Assembly: GCA_022496185.1 (NCBI GenBank) | Contig: WTXG01000445.1 | Span: 1-22,121 of the forward strand | Length of the DNA stretch: 22,121 bases | Origin: Multifurca ochricompacta | Lineage: Eukaryota; Basidiomycota; Agaricomycetes; Russulales; Russulaceae | Reading direction: 5' to 3' | Part shown: piece after piece, positions 9,770 to 17,361 of the stretch | Layout: each line of letters starts with the position of its first letter | Position numbering within the stretch: the stretch's first letter is position 1 | Made by a program: the position numbers and the translations under genes | Notes under the pieces: model-generated | What the model was told of the DNA's origin: nothing | The model's input: only the letters and a program-made list of their open reading frames with translations | Databases searched by the model: none

Positions 9770-10163
9770 CTTCTTTGGGTTTCAGAACACTGCTGTCGTG
9801 GTTGAATAAACCACTGTGGGCAGCAAGGTTCCCCATCATTGCTTGACACGTGACGTTTGCCTCCGCAGTATGCCCAACAACTCAGGTCACCCATTTCTTT
9901 GCCCTTCTTTCCGAGTGTACATGGAGCTTCACCCGTTACACAGTTGACCAACAGGATGTTCCAAGTTGAGCAAGAGCTGGTGGAGATTCGAAAGAGATTA
10001 GAGAAGGGGGACACATATCAGACCATTGCTGAGAGGTATGCCGACACCTATGCCTGACCTCTACCCCCATGATCATTGGGAGCTGCCCCAGTGTTACTGC
10101 CAAATCGATTTGAGATGCCACACATGCATGAAAACCCCTGCAGGGAGACATGCTGGCACTGTG

Positions 10164-10676
10164 TGTCACAGTTAGGTGTGGAACTGTGTCGGGGATTGTG
10201 TGGGAGCTAGCCTCCCAAGTCGCGTCAAGATAAGTCAAGGCTCTAGGTCACAGCAAAGTCAAGTTCTGGTCAAGCCCACAATGAAGTCAAGGGCGCGTGT
10301 GTGAATCGAAGTCAACGGCAGAGACACTCAGTCCTGCAGCAAGTTCACTAGGGTCGAAGGCTCTCCAAGTCACATCTTGGAGAGTTCAAGTGGGGTTCTA
10401 ACTGAGAGGACTCAAGGATTCCAAAGCACCTTTGATTGAACACAAGAGAACAGACTTAGGTCTGTCTCTCTACTTTACTGTACTTTAAATACAAGTAGTT
10501 CTAGCTATGTCATAGTAAATAGAAGGTTCTAGGACTATGACATAGTATCTAAATGGTTGCACAGTAGAACTATCTAGAACTAAGGAGAATTAGGAGGGGT
10601 TAGGCCCTCAGTAAGCAAACACCAGTGAAACATGATGTCAAGTCATTAGTAACGTCACAGGGAGAATTTTGTCACA
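10164..10676 (-). mobile_element. D-family solo LTR inserted in B ORF3 zinc knuckle
   Basis: A 513-bp LTR reading TGTCACAGTTAGG...GTCACA on the plus strand, flanked by CTGTG at 10159-10163 and 10677-10681. Its start and the block GAGAACAGACTTAG near 10450 match the element D LTR, and it has the same orientation as D. The insertion falls inside the first zinc knuckle of ORF3. Joining the flanks restores the CX2CX4HX4C pattern in frame. Confidence 0.9.
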
Positions 10677-11058
10677 CTGTGACAGTAAGTACCACATCAG
10701 TTGGAACTGTCCCCTCAATCACAAGTGGTGCCAGCACTGTCAAAGCAATCAGCATTGGAGTAGGTTCTGTATTTTCTGCCATGTAGGAGTTGCCCCAACA
10801 ATTGCCAACCCATCCGGGTGGTGCAGCAAATGCCTGCGCCACAACTTGGGACACCACAAGCTGGACTGCCCCATCCATGACCTGTGCTGCTTGTGTGGCC
10901 AACGTGGCCTGTACGGATTCCTTCGTACCCACAGGTGTCCCCAAGACTCGGACAAGGAGAACTACACCATGGACGATTGTAATGTAGCTGACAACTACTT
11001 GGAGTTGGTACAGGATGATGATGGTACGAGTCGTTTCTAGCCAGGTCTGCTAGAACCA

Positions 11059-11071
11059 GAAGAGGGGGTGA
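11059..11071 (+). other. Element B polypurine tract
   Basis: AGAAGAGGGGGTGA-type purine run directly before the 3' LTR start at 11072. It is the expected primer for plus-strand DNA synthesis and fixes element orientation. Confidence 0.85.
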
Positions 11072-11658
11072 TGTTACAACCTCTGCTGTCCACCCCCGTT
11101 TTCTTCTTACTCCCCAATGACGACCCCTCCTTACTGCCCACTCTGCACTTCTCGATCATGTCCCTGTCTTGGGACCCATCACATGCTCTGCTTCCATCCC
11201 TGTGATCTGCTTTGTACTTGTGGACTTGATGTTTACTTATGTTTGACTCCTTATCTCCTTATCTCCCTATCTTTACGACCGGACACTTACTTAATACCCT
11301 ATCAGAAGCTCGACTTTACGCTGTCCACTTTCATATATTTGGGCCCACTTGACTCCATGTTCTTATCTTGTAGACGCTCACCGAATTGCGTATATAAGTC
11401 CACCATAGCTACCCTGTAGACCTCAGACTTGACTTATTGAATACATCGGTGCTTGTCTTCTGGACTTCCCCTTGGATCCTTGAGCTTAGTTGTCTCATTG
11501 CTTCTGGCACTCTTCCACTCAACATCGTCTTAGAGTACAGCCTCTTTGACTTTGACTCATCATACATTAACTCCAAGAAGCCTTATTGGTTTCTTACCTG
11601 AACTTATGAACTACGCTGTCACACAAGTTGTGTGGAACATCCCACACTGGATGTAACA
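11072..11658 (+). repeat. Element B 3' LTR
   Basis: An uninterrupted 587-bp LTR, TGTTAC...GTAACA, followed by the AGCAT duplication. TATATAAG is at 11391-11398 and the self-primer AGACTTGACTT at 11425-11435. It keeps more CpG sites than the 5' copy. At five sites one LTR has CA where the other has TG, so each LTR decayed independently from CG. Confidence 0.95.
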
Positions 11659-11663
11659 AGCAT
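11659..11663. repeat. Target-site duplication AGCAT, right copy (element B)
   Basis: Identical to 532-536. It marks the right boundary of element B. Confidence 0.93.
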
Positions 11664-11863
11664 GGGTGGACCATTCTTGGTACCAGTCATTGAAGGGACA
11701 AGTGCCTTGGCAAATTTCATACATGGCTTTGGTGGACAGGAGGTGACTCTCTACTGGAATGAACTGTTTTTCAAAGTCAATTCTGAAGCAGTCCCAAGTC
11801 CCAAAGGAAGGGGGGTTGGCTTAGAGTGCAGTGTTGGTGTGGTCTCTGGCCCATTCTCCTGCT
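11659..11863 (-). pseudogene. Element A gag, central segment
   Basis: Minus-strand continuation of the Gag remnant at 1-536. Translated from 11863 down to 11659 it gives a Trp/Phe-rich, capsid-like helical segment. It joins the left fragment in frame after element B is removed. One stop is visible, TAA at 11823-11821. The 5' part of the gene is missing because element C begins at about 11864, and the rest should lie beyond C and D, right of the window. Confidence 0.75.
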
Positions 11864-12443
11864 TGTCATGAACTGACACCCTAGAAAACCTCCTGACCCC
11901 CAGAAATCCCCAGATGCTCCCAGAGACCTTGTAGAACCCTCAGAGACAAAAATAACCCTAGATTAAGACCAGAGAAGGGCCGGTCCAGACCAGGGCCAGA
12001 CTCCTGCCAAATTGGAGACCTGTGGGAAGAGTACTAACAGAACCCCACAATACCTAAACAGCAGTCCACAAACTGTGGACTGCAGACTGCAGACTGCAGA
12101 TTTCTAAGCCCAAAAGTGGGGCTATTCTCATTGGTGGATCAGTAGGGAGTTAAAGCAAAGTTAACCTCCCCTAAAGTAGTGCACAGACCAAAGTCCCAGT
12201 TGTAATTATGTATATAAACCCTTTGGGAATAGAATGGACAGCTCCAGACTGTCCACTTGTGATCTGGTACCTTATTGCCTAGGAGATTAGCCCCACCTTG
12301 TGGAAGGCTTCTCACCCCTTGTCCTTGAGCTGTTCGCTTCGTCTCCCTGCACTTTCACCCTCACTCTCATCTCTTGCCCCACTTCCAAATTCCCCCCTTT
12401 GCATACAACCCACTGTCCAGGCAGTCGACAGTGAGTTGTAACA
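11864..12443 (+). repeat. Element C 5' LTR (left boundary approximate)
   Basis: The right end GTTGTAACA at 12443 is set by the adjoining primer-binding site. The left end is proposed at TGTCATGAACT (11864), about 580 bp away, where A's gag frame also ends. This start resembles the reverse complement of the right end (TGTTACAACT). The matching 3' LTR is not in the window, so the start is provisional. A 9-bp hairpin CAGTCCACA/TGTGGACTG (12062-12082) overlaps three tandem ACTGCAG units (12079-12099). Confidence 0.6.
12211..12255 (+). promoter_or_regulatory. Element C LTR promoter: TATA box and self-primer
   Basis: TATATAAA at 12211-12218 is followed 35 nt later by AGACTGTCCA (12246-12255). This 10-mer is complementary to TGGACAGTCT at 12446-12455 just inside the LTR. 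Spacing matches elements B and D. Confidence 0.65.
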
Positions 12444-12445
12444 TT

Positions 12446-12455
12446 TGGACAGTCT
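12446..12455 (+). other. Element C primer-binding site
   Basis: TGGACAGTCT lies 2 nt after the LTR end. It begins with TGG, as tRNA primer sites do, but its exact complementarity to the LTR start-site region (12246-12255) and the same 2-nt gap as in B favour self-priming. Confidence 0.6.
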
Positions 12456-12474
12456 CTTTTACAACAGACAGTGA

Positions 12475-13545
12475 CTGACAAGTGTCCTAGTGTCCCAGAA
12501 CAGCTCCCCTCTGTCCCACCCTTTGGATCAAGCAGCCTCCCCCCCCTACAATTTCCCTGGTGCCCAGCACACCATTAACTTTGCTGCCTTGGTAGAGGCA
12601 GCTGCCACAGCATCCCCAGCTCCCCCTTCGTCAATTTTGCCTCCTCTTGAGCTCCCAGAGCTTCACCCTCTCCCTGTGCCCTCCCCCACTCTCCAACTGC
12701 CTCCCCTTGCTCCCCCAGGTCTTCTGAACGCATCCAACACCTTTGGCACCCCCCCTCCTCACTATATTCCCTTCCAACCCCTGCCCCACCCCCTCCCACC
12801 ACTGCAAACGCTCTCTCCCCTCACCACCCTGGCACTGACCATCTTCCAGCACCTCCTGCTCTTCACCTTCATCGTCCTGTGTGCCTTGACCATCCAACCA
12901 ACCCTCACCAGTTTCTTATCTACCATTCGATTGACGGTAATCAAGAATCTTGGGTGCCCAGTCAGTTCTCTAGGGAGGCCAGCCTTTTTGATCAATATCC
13001 CTGCTTCCTGGACGTGCTTGAGCATAGAGCTAATTACCTTCCTGGTGTGCTCGTTTCTTTCCGCTTTCCTCACTTCCATATTGTTCCTATTCGCCCTGTA
13101 TTGATCGCTTCCTTCTTCCACTTATTACCCCCCCTCCCACTTTGTAAACATCAATCTCTGTGCAAAGTAGGGTTCTTGGCCCCCAACATTCTTACCTTCC
13201 CCAAGGGCCTCCTCATCTATTCCTGGAACGCTTCCATTGCCGCCTTCATCGCTCCCTTTCCCCAGAACTCCAGGACGTCTTCAGTGGGGCTAGAGTACTG
13301 CTCCAAGGCTTTGATCTTCTGGACGGACACTTATCTCTTTGTTTGGCACCCTTAGCTTCACTGACATTGGGGTCCTAGTAGAAGAAAGATACTTTACAGT
13401 ACGAGACATACTTAGAGACCATCTGGAGCTTGTCCCTTTAGTTTCCCCTGTTCGTCTACCCACCAACCCCCTCCCTGCCCTTCCCATACACCCTTCAGAC
13501 GGGTACCCTTGCTTTGAAGACATAGACTTTGATATCAACCTCTAA
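12475..13545 (+). pseudogene. Element C ORF a, unrecognised, frameshifted
   Basis: First coding-like stretch after the C leader. It opens in the frame of 12490 without an ATG and encodes about 110 residues very rich in proline and alanine/leucine. Coding character then moves to other frames, about 12880-13160, then about 13160-13330, then 13339-13545, ending in an acidic tail and TAA. At least two or three frameshifts are needed to join them. The long hydrophobic tail in the first frame (12800-13104) is probably out-of-frame translation. I do not recognise a domain. By position it would be a Gag-like or accessory protein, but there is no sequence evidence of that. Confidence 0.4.
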
Positions 13546-13597
13546 ACAGTATGTTGTGCATAACTGTAGAGGTCCTTGTAAATAAAAGAGTTCTTGG

Positions 13598-14461
13598 GTG
13601 TGGAAAATAGTGTCCTTCCCCACAGAAAGAGAAGACCGCCTCCAACGGTCCAAAGACAATTTGACCACCTTTTCCAACTTCACAGAGAAGCACAGCTCAC
13701 CCTCCTGTACCCAGAACCCCTCATCAGCACCCTCCACGACGACAGACAAGCAGAAGGCTGGTGTGACATTGATACTATCTATCTACCCCTTCTCTTCTCC
13801 TCCCATTTGGCGAGTTCTCACTCAAACCCAGTACAACCAATTCTGTCGGACCTTGCCAAGCATTCCCCGAGACTCCCAACACCAACTCCTTTACTGGCAC
13901 CTTGCTCAGCTCACCCATTCCACAGGGGACCCCCTTGAAACACTCCTGATCTGTGTCAACAACGAATATCTTTGGAGAGAGCACATCCCTCCTCGCATCC
14001 CAGAACTTGAAACACTTGTGCTCAGAGGGGAACGTCTTTATTACCTCTCTACCTTTTGTTTGGACCACATAAGAATTAATCTCACCTTTGATGAGATCCG
14101 CCTCCACTCTGCTCCCTCCCCCTCTGGCTGGCGACTGGTAGAAACAGAAGGCATACAAATTGAATACCTGTGGACTGCTGATTACTGGGAGACCACCTCT
14201 CGTAACCATTGCCCATTCCTTGTCAACCCTCCCATCTTCACAGACCCCCCTTACCTCCCCACCTACGCTGAACTCTCCCCCTCCCCAGAACCAGAAGAGC
14301 TCACATTCCCTACCCTTTCCCTTGCAGCAGTCACTCAAGAAGAAGAATGCCTCACCCAGGTCCAGACAGCCTTAATTGGTACCACCACCACCTGGTCCGA
14401 CCTTGAAACTCCCACAGAGAATACCTCAGACTTTGAAGAGAGTTCTCCTGTATCCAGATGA
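13598..14461 (+). pseudogene. Element C ORF b, unrecognised 287-codon ORF
   Basis: The longest uninterrupted frame in element C. It has no ATG at its start (GTG), and for about the first 60 codons the overlapping +1 frame looks equally protein-like, so a frameshift near 13770-13810 is likely. From about 13800 the product is a plausible globular protein rich in Trp, Tyr, Leu and Glu, with an acidic Ser/Glu-rich tail ending TGA. The segment GIQIEYLW (about 14150) weakly resembles GIVEEYYW in ORF c, so the two could be diverged copies. AATAAA lies just upstream at about 13580. No known domain is recognised. Confidence 0.4.
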
Positions 14462-14626
14462 CACTGCCTCTGTGAGATTGATCTTTGCACCTGTAATTAT
14501 CACCCAGAAACCCCCCCTACCCTCCCAGGCATAGTGTTGTGGAGGCCTTCTGCCTTTGATATGTACTTACCTTCACATTACTCAATCTAAGTAGGGAAAG
14601 GAAATAAAAAGAGACTCCTTTGCATT

Positions 14627-15358
14627 GTGGCTAGTATTACTGACTGGGCTATCAACCTGGCATCCCAACACAGAAGAAGTCAGTCCAACTCCCCCCAAGA
14701 TAGAAGAAGAAACCCTAGAAGATGCAGCAGTAACAATACACCGGCCACACCTGCCCCTCATCACACCTCTAGAAGGCAAAGAGTGCAAACCCATCCCAGT
14801 CCCAGTGCACCCCCACCAGAGCGACCACTCCCCCCTGTCCCAGAACCCTTCCTTACCCATCTAAACTATTCCCCCATTCCCCCAACATCCACCCAACTTG
14901 CTTCGACATCAACACCCTTCCTGAACCTTCCAGTTGTAGAATTGGATCAGTCCCGGTCCCAATCCCCTTCCATTGTTCACCTGGTCAATCACATCTACCC
15001 TGTCACAGATATCTACATCTCTGGAACATTACCAACTTGAAACCCCAGTGAATTACGAGAATTCCACCTTCACTGCTCTGCCCAGCTTGCAACTCAAAGA
15101 GCCAATCACCTTGACATCTACCATCCCTTGAGTGAAGCTAACTGTATCACCACAGACCCCCTGTACTTTGAGAATCTCCTTTGGTGACTCTGCATTGTTA
15201 TCTCTGCTCCAGGAATAGTTGAAGAATATTACTGGATCCACAGGAACATCTGCAACTACTGACTAGACCATGCTGTCCTTTGCCCCACCTATCAAGTCTT
15301 CTACACCTGGAATGCCCAAGGGTGGACTACATACCACCTTAGCACCTGCTCTGAATGA
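14627..15358 (+). pseudogene. Element C ORF c, unrecognised, several stops
   Basis: Frame from about 14627. The first half is Pro/Ser/Arg-rich and the second half is globular with many Trp/Tyr. TGA stops at 15038, about 15185 and about 15260 lie where Arg is plausible, the same CpG-decay pattern as element B. The frame ends at a TGA (15356-15358) that overlaps the ATG of the next ORF. The motif GIVEEYYW near 15215 resembles part of ORF b. No ATG is seen at the start. Function unknown. Confidence 0.35.
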
Positions 15359-15474
15359 CCTCAGAACAACCTCTTACTGCTGAAGAATTAGCTCAGGTCC
15401 CCTTTGGTTTTACCCACCCTATCTTTGACTACGACAACCGTGCTTTTGTTGCTACCTGGAAAGGAGACAACTAC
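15355..15474 (+). pseudogene. Element C ORF d, N-terminal fragment cut by element D
   Basis: ATG at 15355-15357 overlaps the TGA of ORF c as ATGA. The frame is open for 40 codons up to the D LTR at 15475 and encodes a clean protein-like stretch (TAEELAQV, FDYDNRAF, TWKGDNY). It is missed by length-filtered ORF calling. The rest should continue right of D. A remote likeness to the N-terminus of B's Gag (aromatic and YDN-containing) is possible but weak. If so, this would be the start of C's gag. Confidence 0.4.
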
Positions 15475-16073
15475 TGTCACAGCTAGGTGCAACGCTGTGT
15501 CAATATCTGGGGTTCGAGGTTGTCTAGCAAGAGTTCAAGGGCTTCAAGTCGAGTCAAGTCAAGTCAAGTCAAATACGCCTGGTCAATGAGGCACGCGCGC
15601 GAGACGGAGTCGAGCAGAGACGCTAAGTCCTGCCACAAGGTTCTGGGGTAGAAGTTCTTCTAAGGCGCAAACTTAGAAGGTTCAAGTCGAAGGTCTTTCG
15701 GTTCAGTGAAGTGAGTTCCCAAGCACCTGTATTGAATACAGAAGAACAGACTTAGAGTCTTGTCCTGATCTACTAGGGGTTTATATACATGTTCTTGTGC
15801 TATGAAGGATGGTTCTGGTAGTTACTAGAGCGTTCACTAGGTAGTCTAATGGTTATACAGTAGAATACCCCAGAAGGATAAAGAAGGGGGAGGGGTTGCG
15901 CCCTCTGGAAGTTGATCAGTAAGCCACTAAGTAGGATCAGTAAGCAAATCAGTCAGCATGTGAGTAATAAGTCCTTCATAAGCAAGTCATGTGTGATATA
16001 GTAAATATAAAGGAAAAGAAAAGTAAACGATGTGATACACATGACTTCGACACCAACAGATGAAACCGTCACA
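15475..16073 (-). repeat. Element D 3' LTR
   Basis: A 599-bp LTR reading TGTCACAGCTAGG...CCGTCACA on the plus strand (5'-TGTGAC...TGTGACA on its own strand). It contains five tandem RAGTC units at 15546-15570. Solo relatives lie at 982-3178 and 10164-10676. The inner edge adjoins the polypurine tract at 16074. Confidence 0.92.
15742..15787 (-). promoter_or_regulatory. Element D LTR promoter: TATA box and self-primer
   Basis: On the minus strand, TATATAAA (15787-15780) is followed 33 nt later by TAAGTCTGTTCTT (15754-15742). This 13-mer is exactly complementary to the sequence just inside the 5' LTR (22062-22050). An inverted repeat AGACT-TAG-AGTCT overlaps the proposed start. It is conserved in the solo LTRs near 1245 and 10455. 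Confidence 0.7.
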
Positions 16074-16084
16074 TTACCCCCCTT
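16074..16084 (-). other. Element D polypurine tract
   Basis: Plus-strand TTACCCCCCTT, that is AAGGGGGGTAA on the element strand, immediately inside the 3' LTR. It confirms minus-strand orientation. Confidence 0.85.
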
Positions 16085-16085
16085 G

Positions 16086-17296
16086 TAAGTCTCTGTCTGA
16101 CCTCAGACAGTGGGCTCGTCAGTCTGAAGTTGATCAGCAATGCGCGGCGGTGAGCGGTGCGCCTGGCGATGGTGAGGGAGATGTCGACTGCCCGGTCCTC
16201 CAGCCTGCAAGACAGCACGCAGTTCAGGGTCAGGTACATAACGAGCAACCTGAGTAGGGGGGATGGAGCGTGAGGGGCATGGATATAGGTGAGGTGGGGG
16301 AATAGTCTGTAATAGAGGTCGGTGCGTGACATGGCATGTGTGGCCTCACGGATACTCTGTGAGGCTCGGTCAGCCTGGCGTCGCCAGTGGGCAATATTGC
16401 GATGGCTTCATCCAGGCGGTAAGTGGCATGGCGGAAGCGAGAGACTTCAGCCCAGGCTCCTGGGTCATGCATGTTGTCTAGGGCAGTATCCACCAGAGGG
16501 GTGTAGGATTGGTTGTCATCGAATAGGTGCTGTTGGCGGGCAGAGAGGAGGGGTTGGGACCATGAGCAAAGCGGTAAAAATGTGGTGGCATAGAGAGGGG
16601 CATGGCTGATAGGATGACGTTTCCCCATGTGAAGTAGACGCGGGGGTCCACACAGCGGTATTCGAAAGCGACCCAGCGAGCAGTGTCAAGACGACCATCT
16701 CTGTCGACAATTTGTTGTGGATGAAGCGGGGGGAGTGGATATGGTTGCGTTGGAAGGGGAAGCCAGGGGAGTCGTAGTCTGAGCCTGGTTCGTTGACTTC
16801 CTGTTGTGTTTGTGTGACGATGCCTTCAGCTGGGAGGTGTGAAGAGCAGGGGATGTGGGGCGATAGATGAAGTGGGGGTCGTCAGGTGGGGGTCCATGGG
16901 TCTGTAGCCTAGCGCGGGCTTCCTCCAGTAGTAGCAGAACCCTGTTGCGGATGTCGTCTTCCAAGGTCTGGTTTGCAGCTGTGAGCGACATGGCCTGAGT
17001 GAGGTTGGTTGCTGGATCGTCAGACAGAGTAAAGGGGTTGATTGGCGTGGTGGAGAAGGAAGGGGGGTGGTAATCGGCGTGGGGGGCAATGTGGGAGCAA
17101 TATGGGGTCGCATCATGGCAGCCTTGGTCGCGGCATCCCAGAGCAGCAGATCTAGTAGCTCAAGGACCTCAGGATCGTCTATAGGGATGGCGCTCGTCCA
17201 GTGAGAGGGTGGCGGAAGCGGAAGTAGACATTCTGGGGGTGATGTATAGAACTTGCGTTCTTGAGTAAGACGAGCGGGGCGTTTTATACGTGCCAT
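16086..17296 (-). pseudogene. Element D third ORF (accessory), frameshifted
   Basis: Lies between the chromodomain end (17362) and the polypurine tract, in the same place as B's ORF3 and of similar size (about 1.2 kb). It starts at a true ATG (17296-17294). Coding character passes through at least three frames (17296-about 17030, about 16990-16686, then about 16680-16230), so several single-base shifts break it. The N-terminal part is proline-rich. The middle has a short, charged, coiled-coil-like helix (LEDDIRNRVLLLLEEARARL). The rest has no recognised domain and no array of Cys/His motifs as in B. Probably an accessory protein of unknown role. Homology with B's ORF3 is not evident by eye. 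Confidence 0.5.
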
Positions 17297-17361
17297 AGGA
17301 GAGAAGGGGGAAAAGAAAAAAAGGATGGGGACACAGATTGTTGGGGTAGATACACCCTCCT

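Larger units (their letters stand above)
9035..9940 (+). mobile_element. 906-bp solo LTR inserted in B ORF3
   Basis: Starts TGTCACAG and ends CCGTTACA. Flanks are TGGTT (9030-9034) and CAGTT (9941-9945). These differ as TG versus CA and both derive from a CGGTT duplication by CpG decay. Removing the insert joins ORF3 in frame. The segment has LTR-like content: an upstream palindrome, TATATAAG at 9615-9622 and AATAAA at 9805-9810, all on the plus strand. It belongs to a different family from the B, C and D LTRs. No internal sequence remains, so it is probably a recombination product. Confidence 0.78.
8373..11040 (+). pseudogene. Element B third ORF (accessory), tandem zinc knuckles, interrupted by two LTRs
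   Basis: An ORF between pol and the polypurine tract, starting at ATG 8373 (or 8412), 39 bp after pol. Exonic parts are 8373-9034, 9946-10163 and 10682-11040. With the two solo LTRs and their duplications removed they total 1239 bp, exactly 413 codons in one frame ending TAG. Only two TGA stops (10055, 10070) interrupt it. The N-terminal half is acidic and unrecognised. A charged, coiled-coil-like stretch spans the first junction. The C-terminal third has two CX2CX4HX4C knuckles (the first split by the LTR at 10164; the second at 10729-10770), a CX2CX6HX4C variant (10822-10869), and further Cys/His pairs. It probably binds nucleic acid. Its role is unknown. Gag already has its own knuckle. 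Confidence 0.75.
537..11658 (+). mobile_element. Element B: Ty3/gypsy chromovirus LTR retrotransposon, degenerate, with nested insertions
   Basis: Complete LTR retrotransposon of 11,122 bp in place and about 7,491 bp after removing three later insertions with their duplications. Order: 5' LTR, primer-binding site, gag, pol (protease, RT, RNase H, integrase, chromodomain), a third ORF, polypurine tract, 3' LTR. Protease-RT-RNase H-integrase order plus a chromodomain places it in the Tf1/sushi-type chromoviruses of Ty3/gypsy. LTR termini are TGTTAC...GTAACA, a perfect 6-bp inverted repeat. It inserted into the gag of element A. It cannot be autonomous: pol has 11 in-frame TGA stops and one frameshift, and catalytic aspartates of protease and integrase are lost. 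Most lesions fit CpG deamination. Confidence 0.95.
12444..15474 (+). mobile_element. Element C internal region: LTR element without recognisable gag-pol, truncated by D
   Basis: Follows the C LTR and primer-binding site and contains several proline-rich, unrecognised, decayed ORFs. There is no reverse transcriptase, integrase or zinc-knuckle motif in 3 kb, where B and D by this distance encode gag and protease/RT. It ends where the D LTR begins (15475), so its 3' half and any pol should lie right of the window. It could be a non-autonomous element with its own ORFs, or an element with a long novel 5' coding region. Confidence 0.55.

Noticed and set aside
12446..12455. TGG-starting primer site as a tRNA primer site
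   Set aside because: A tRNA cannot be excluded, but exact pairing with the LTR start site, and the same arrangement in B and D, make self-priming more likely.
12800..13104. Hydrophobic C-terminus that could be a membrane segment in element C
   Set aside because: It appears only after the protein-like frame has moved elsewhere, so it looks like out-of-frame translation of a pyrimidine-rich strand.
15546..15570. Five RAGTC repeats as a CRISPR or functional satellite
   Set aside because: A short tandem run inside the D LTR, without spacers or cas genes. It is a simple microsatellite.
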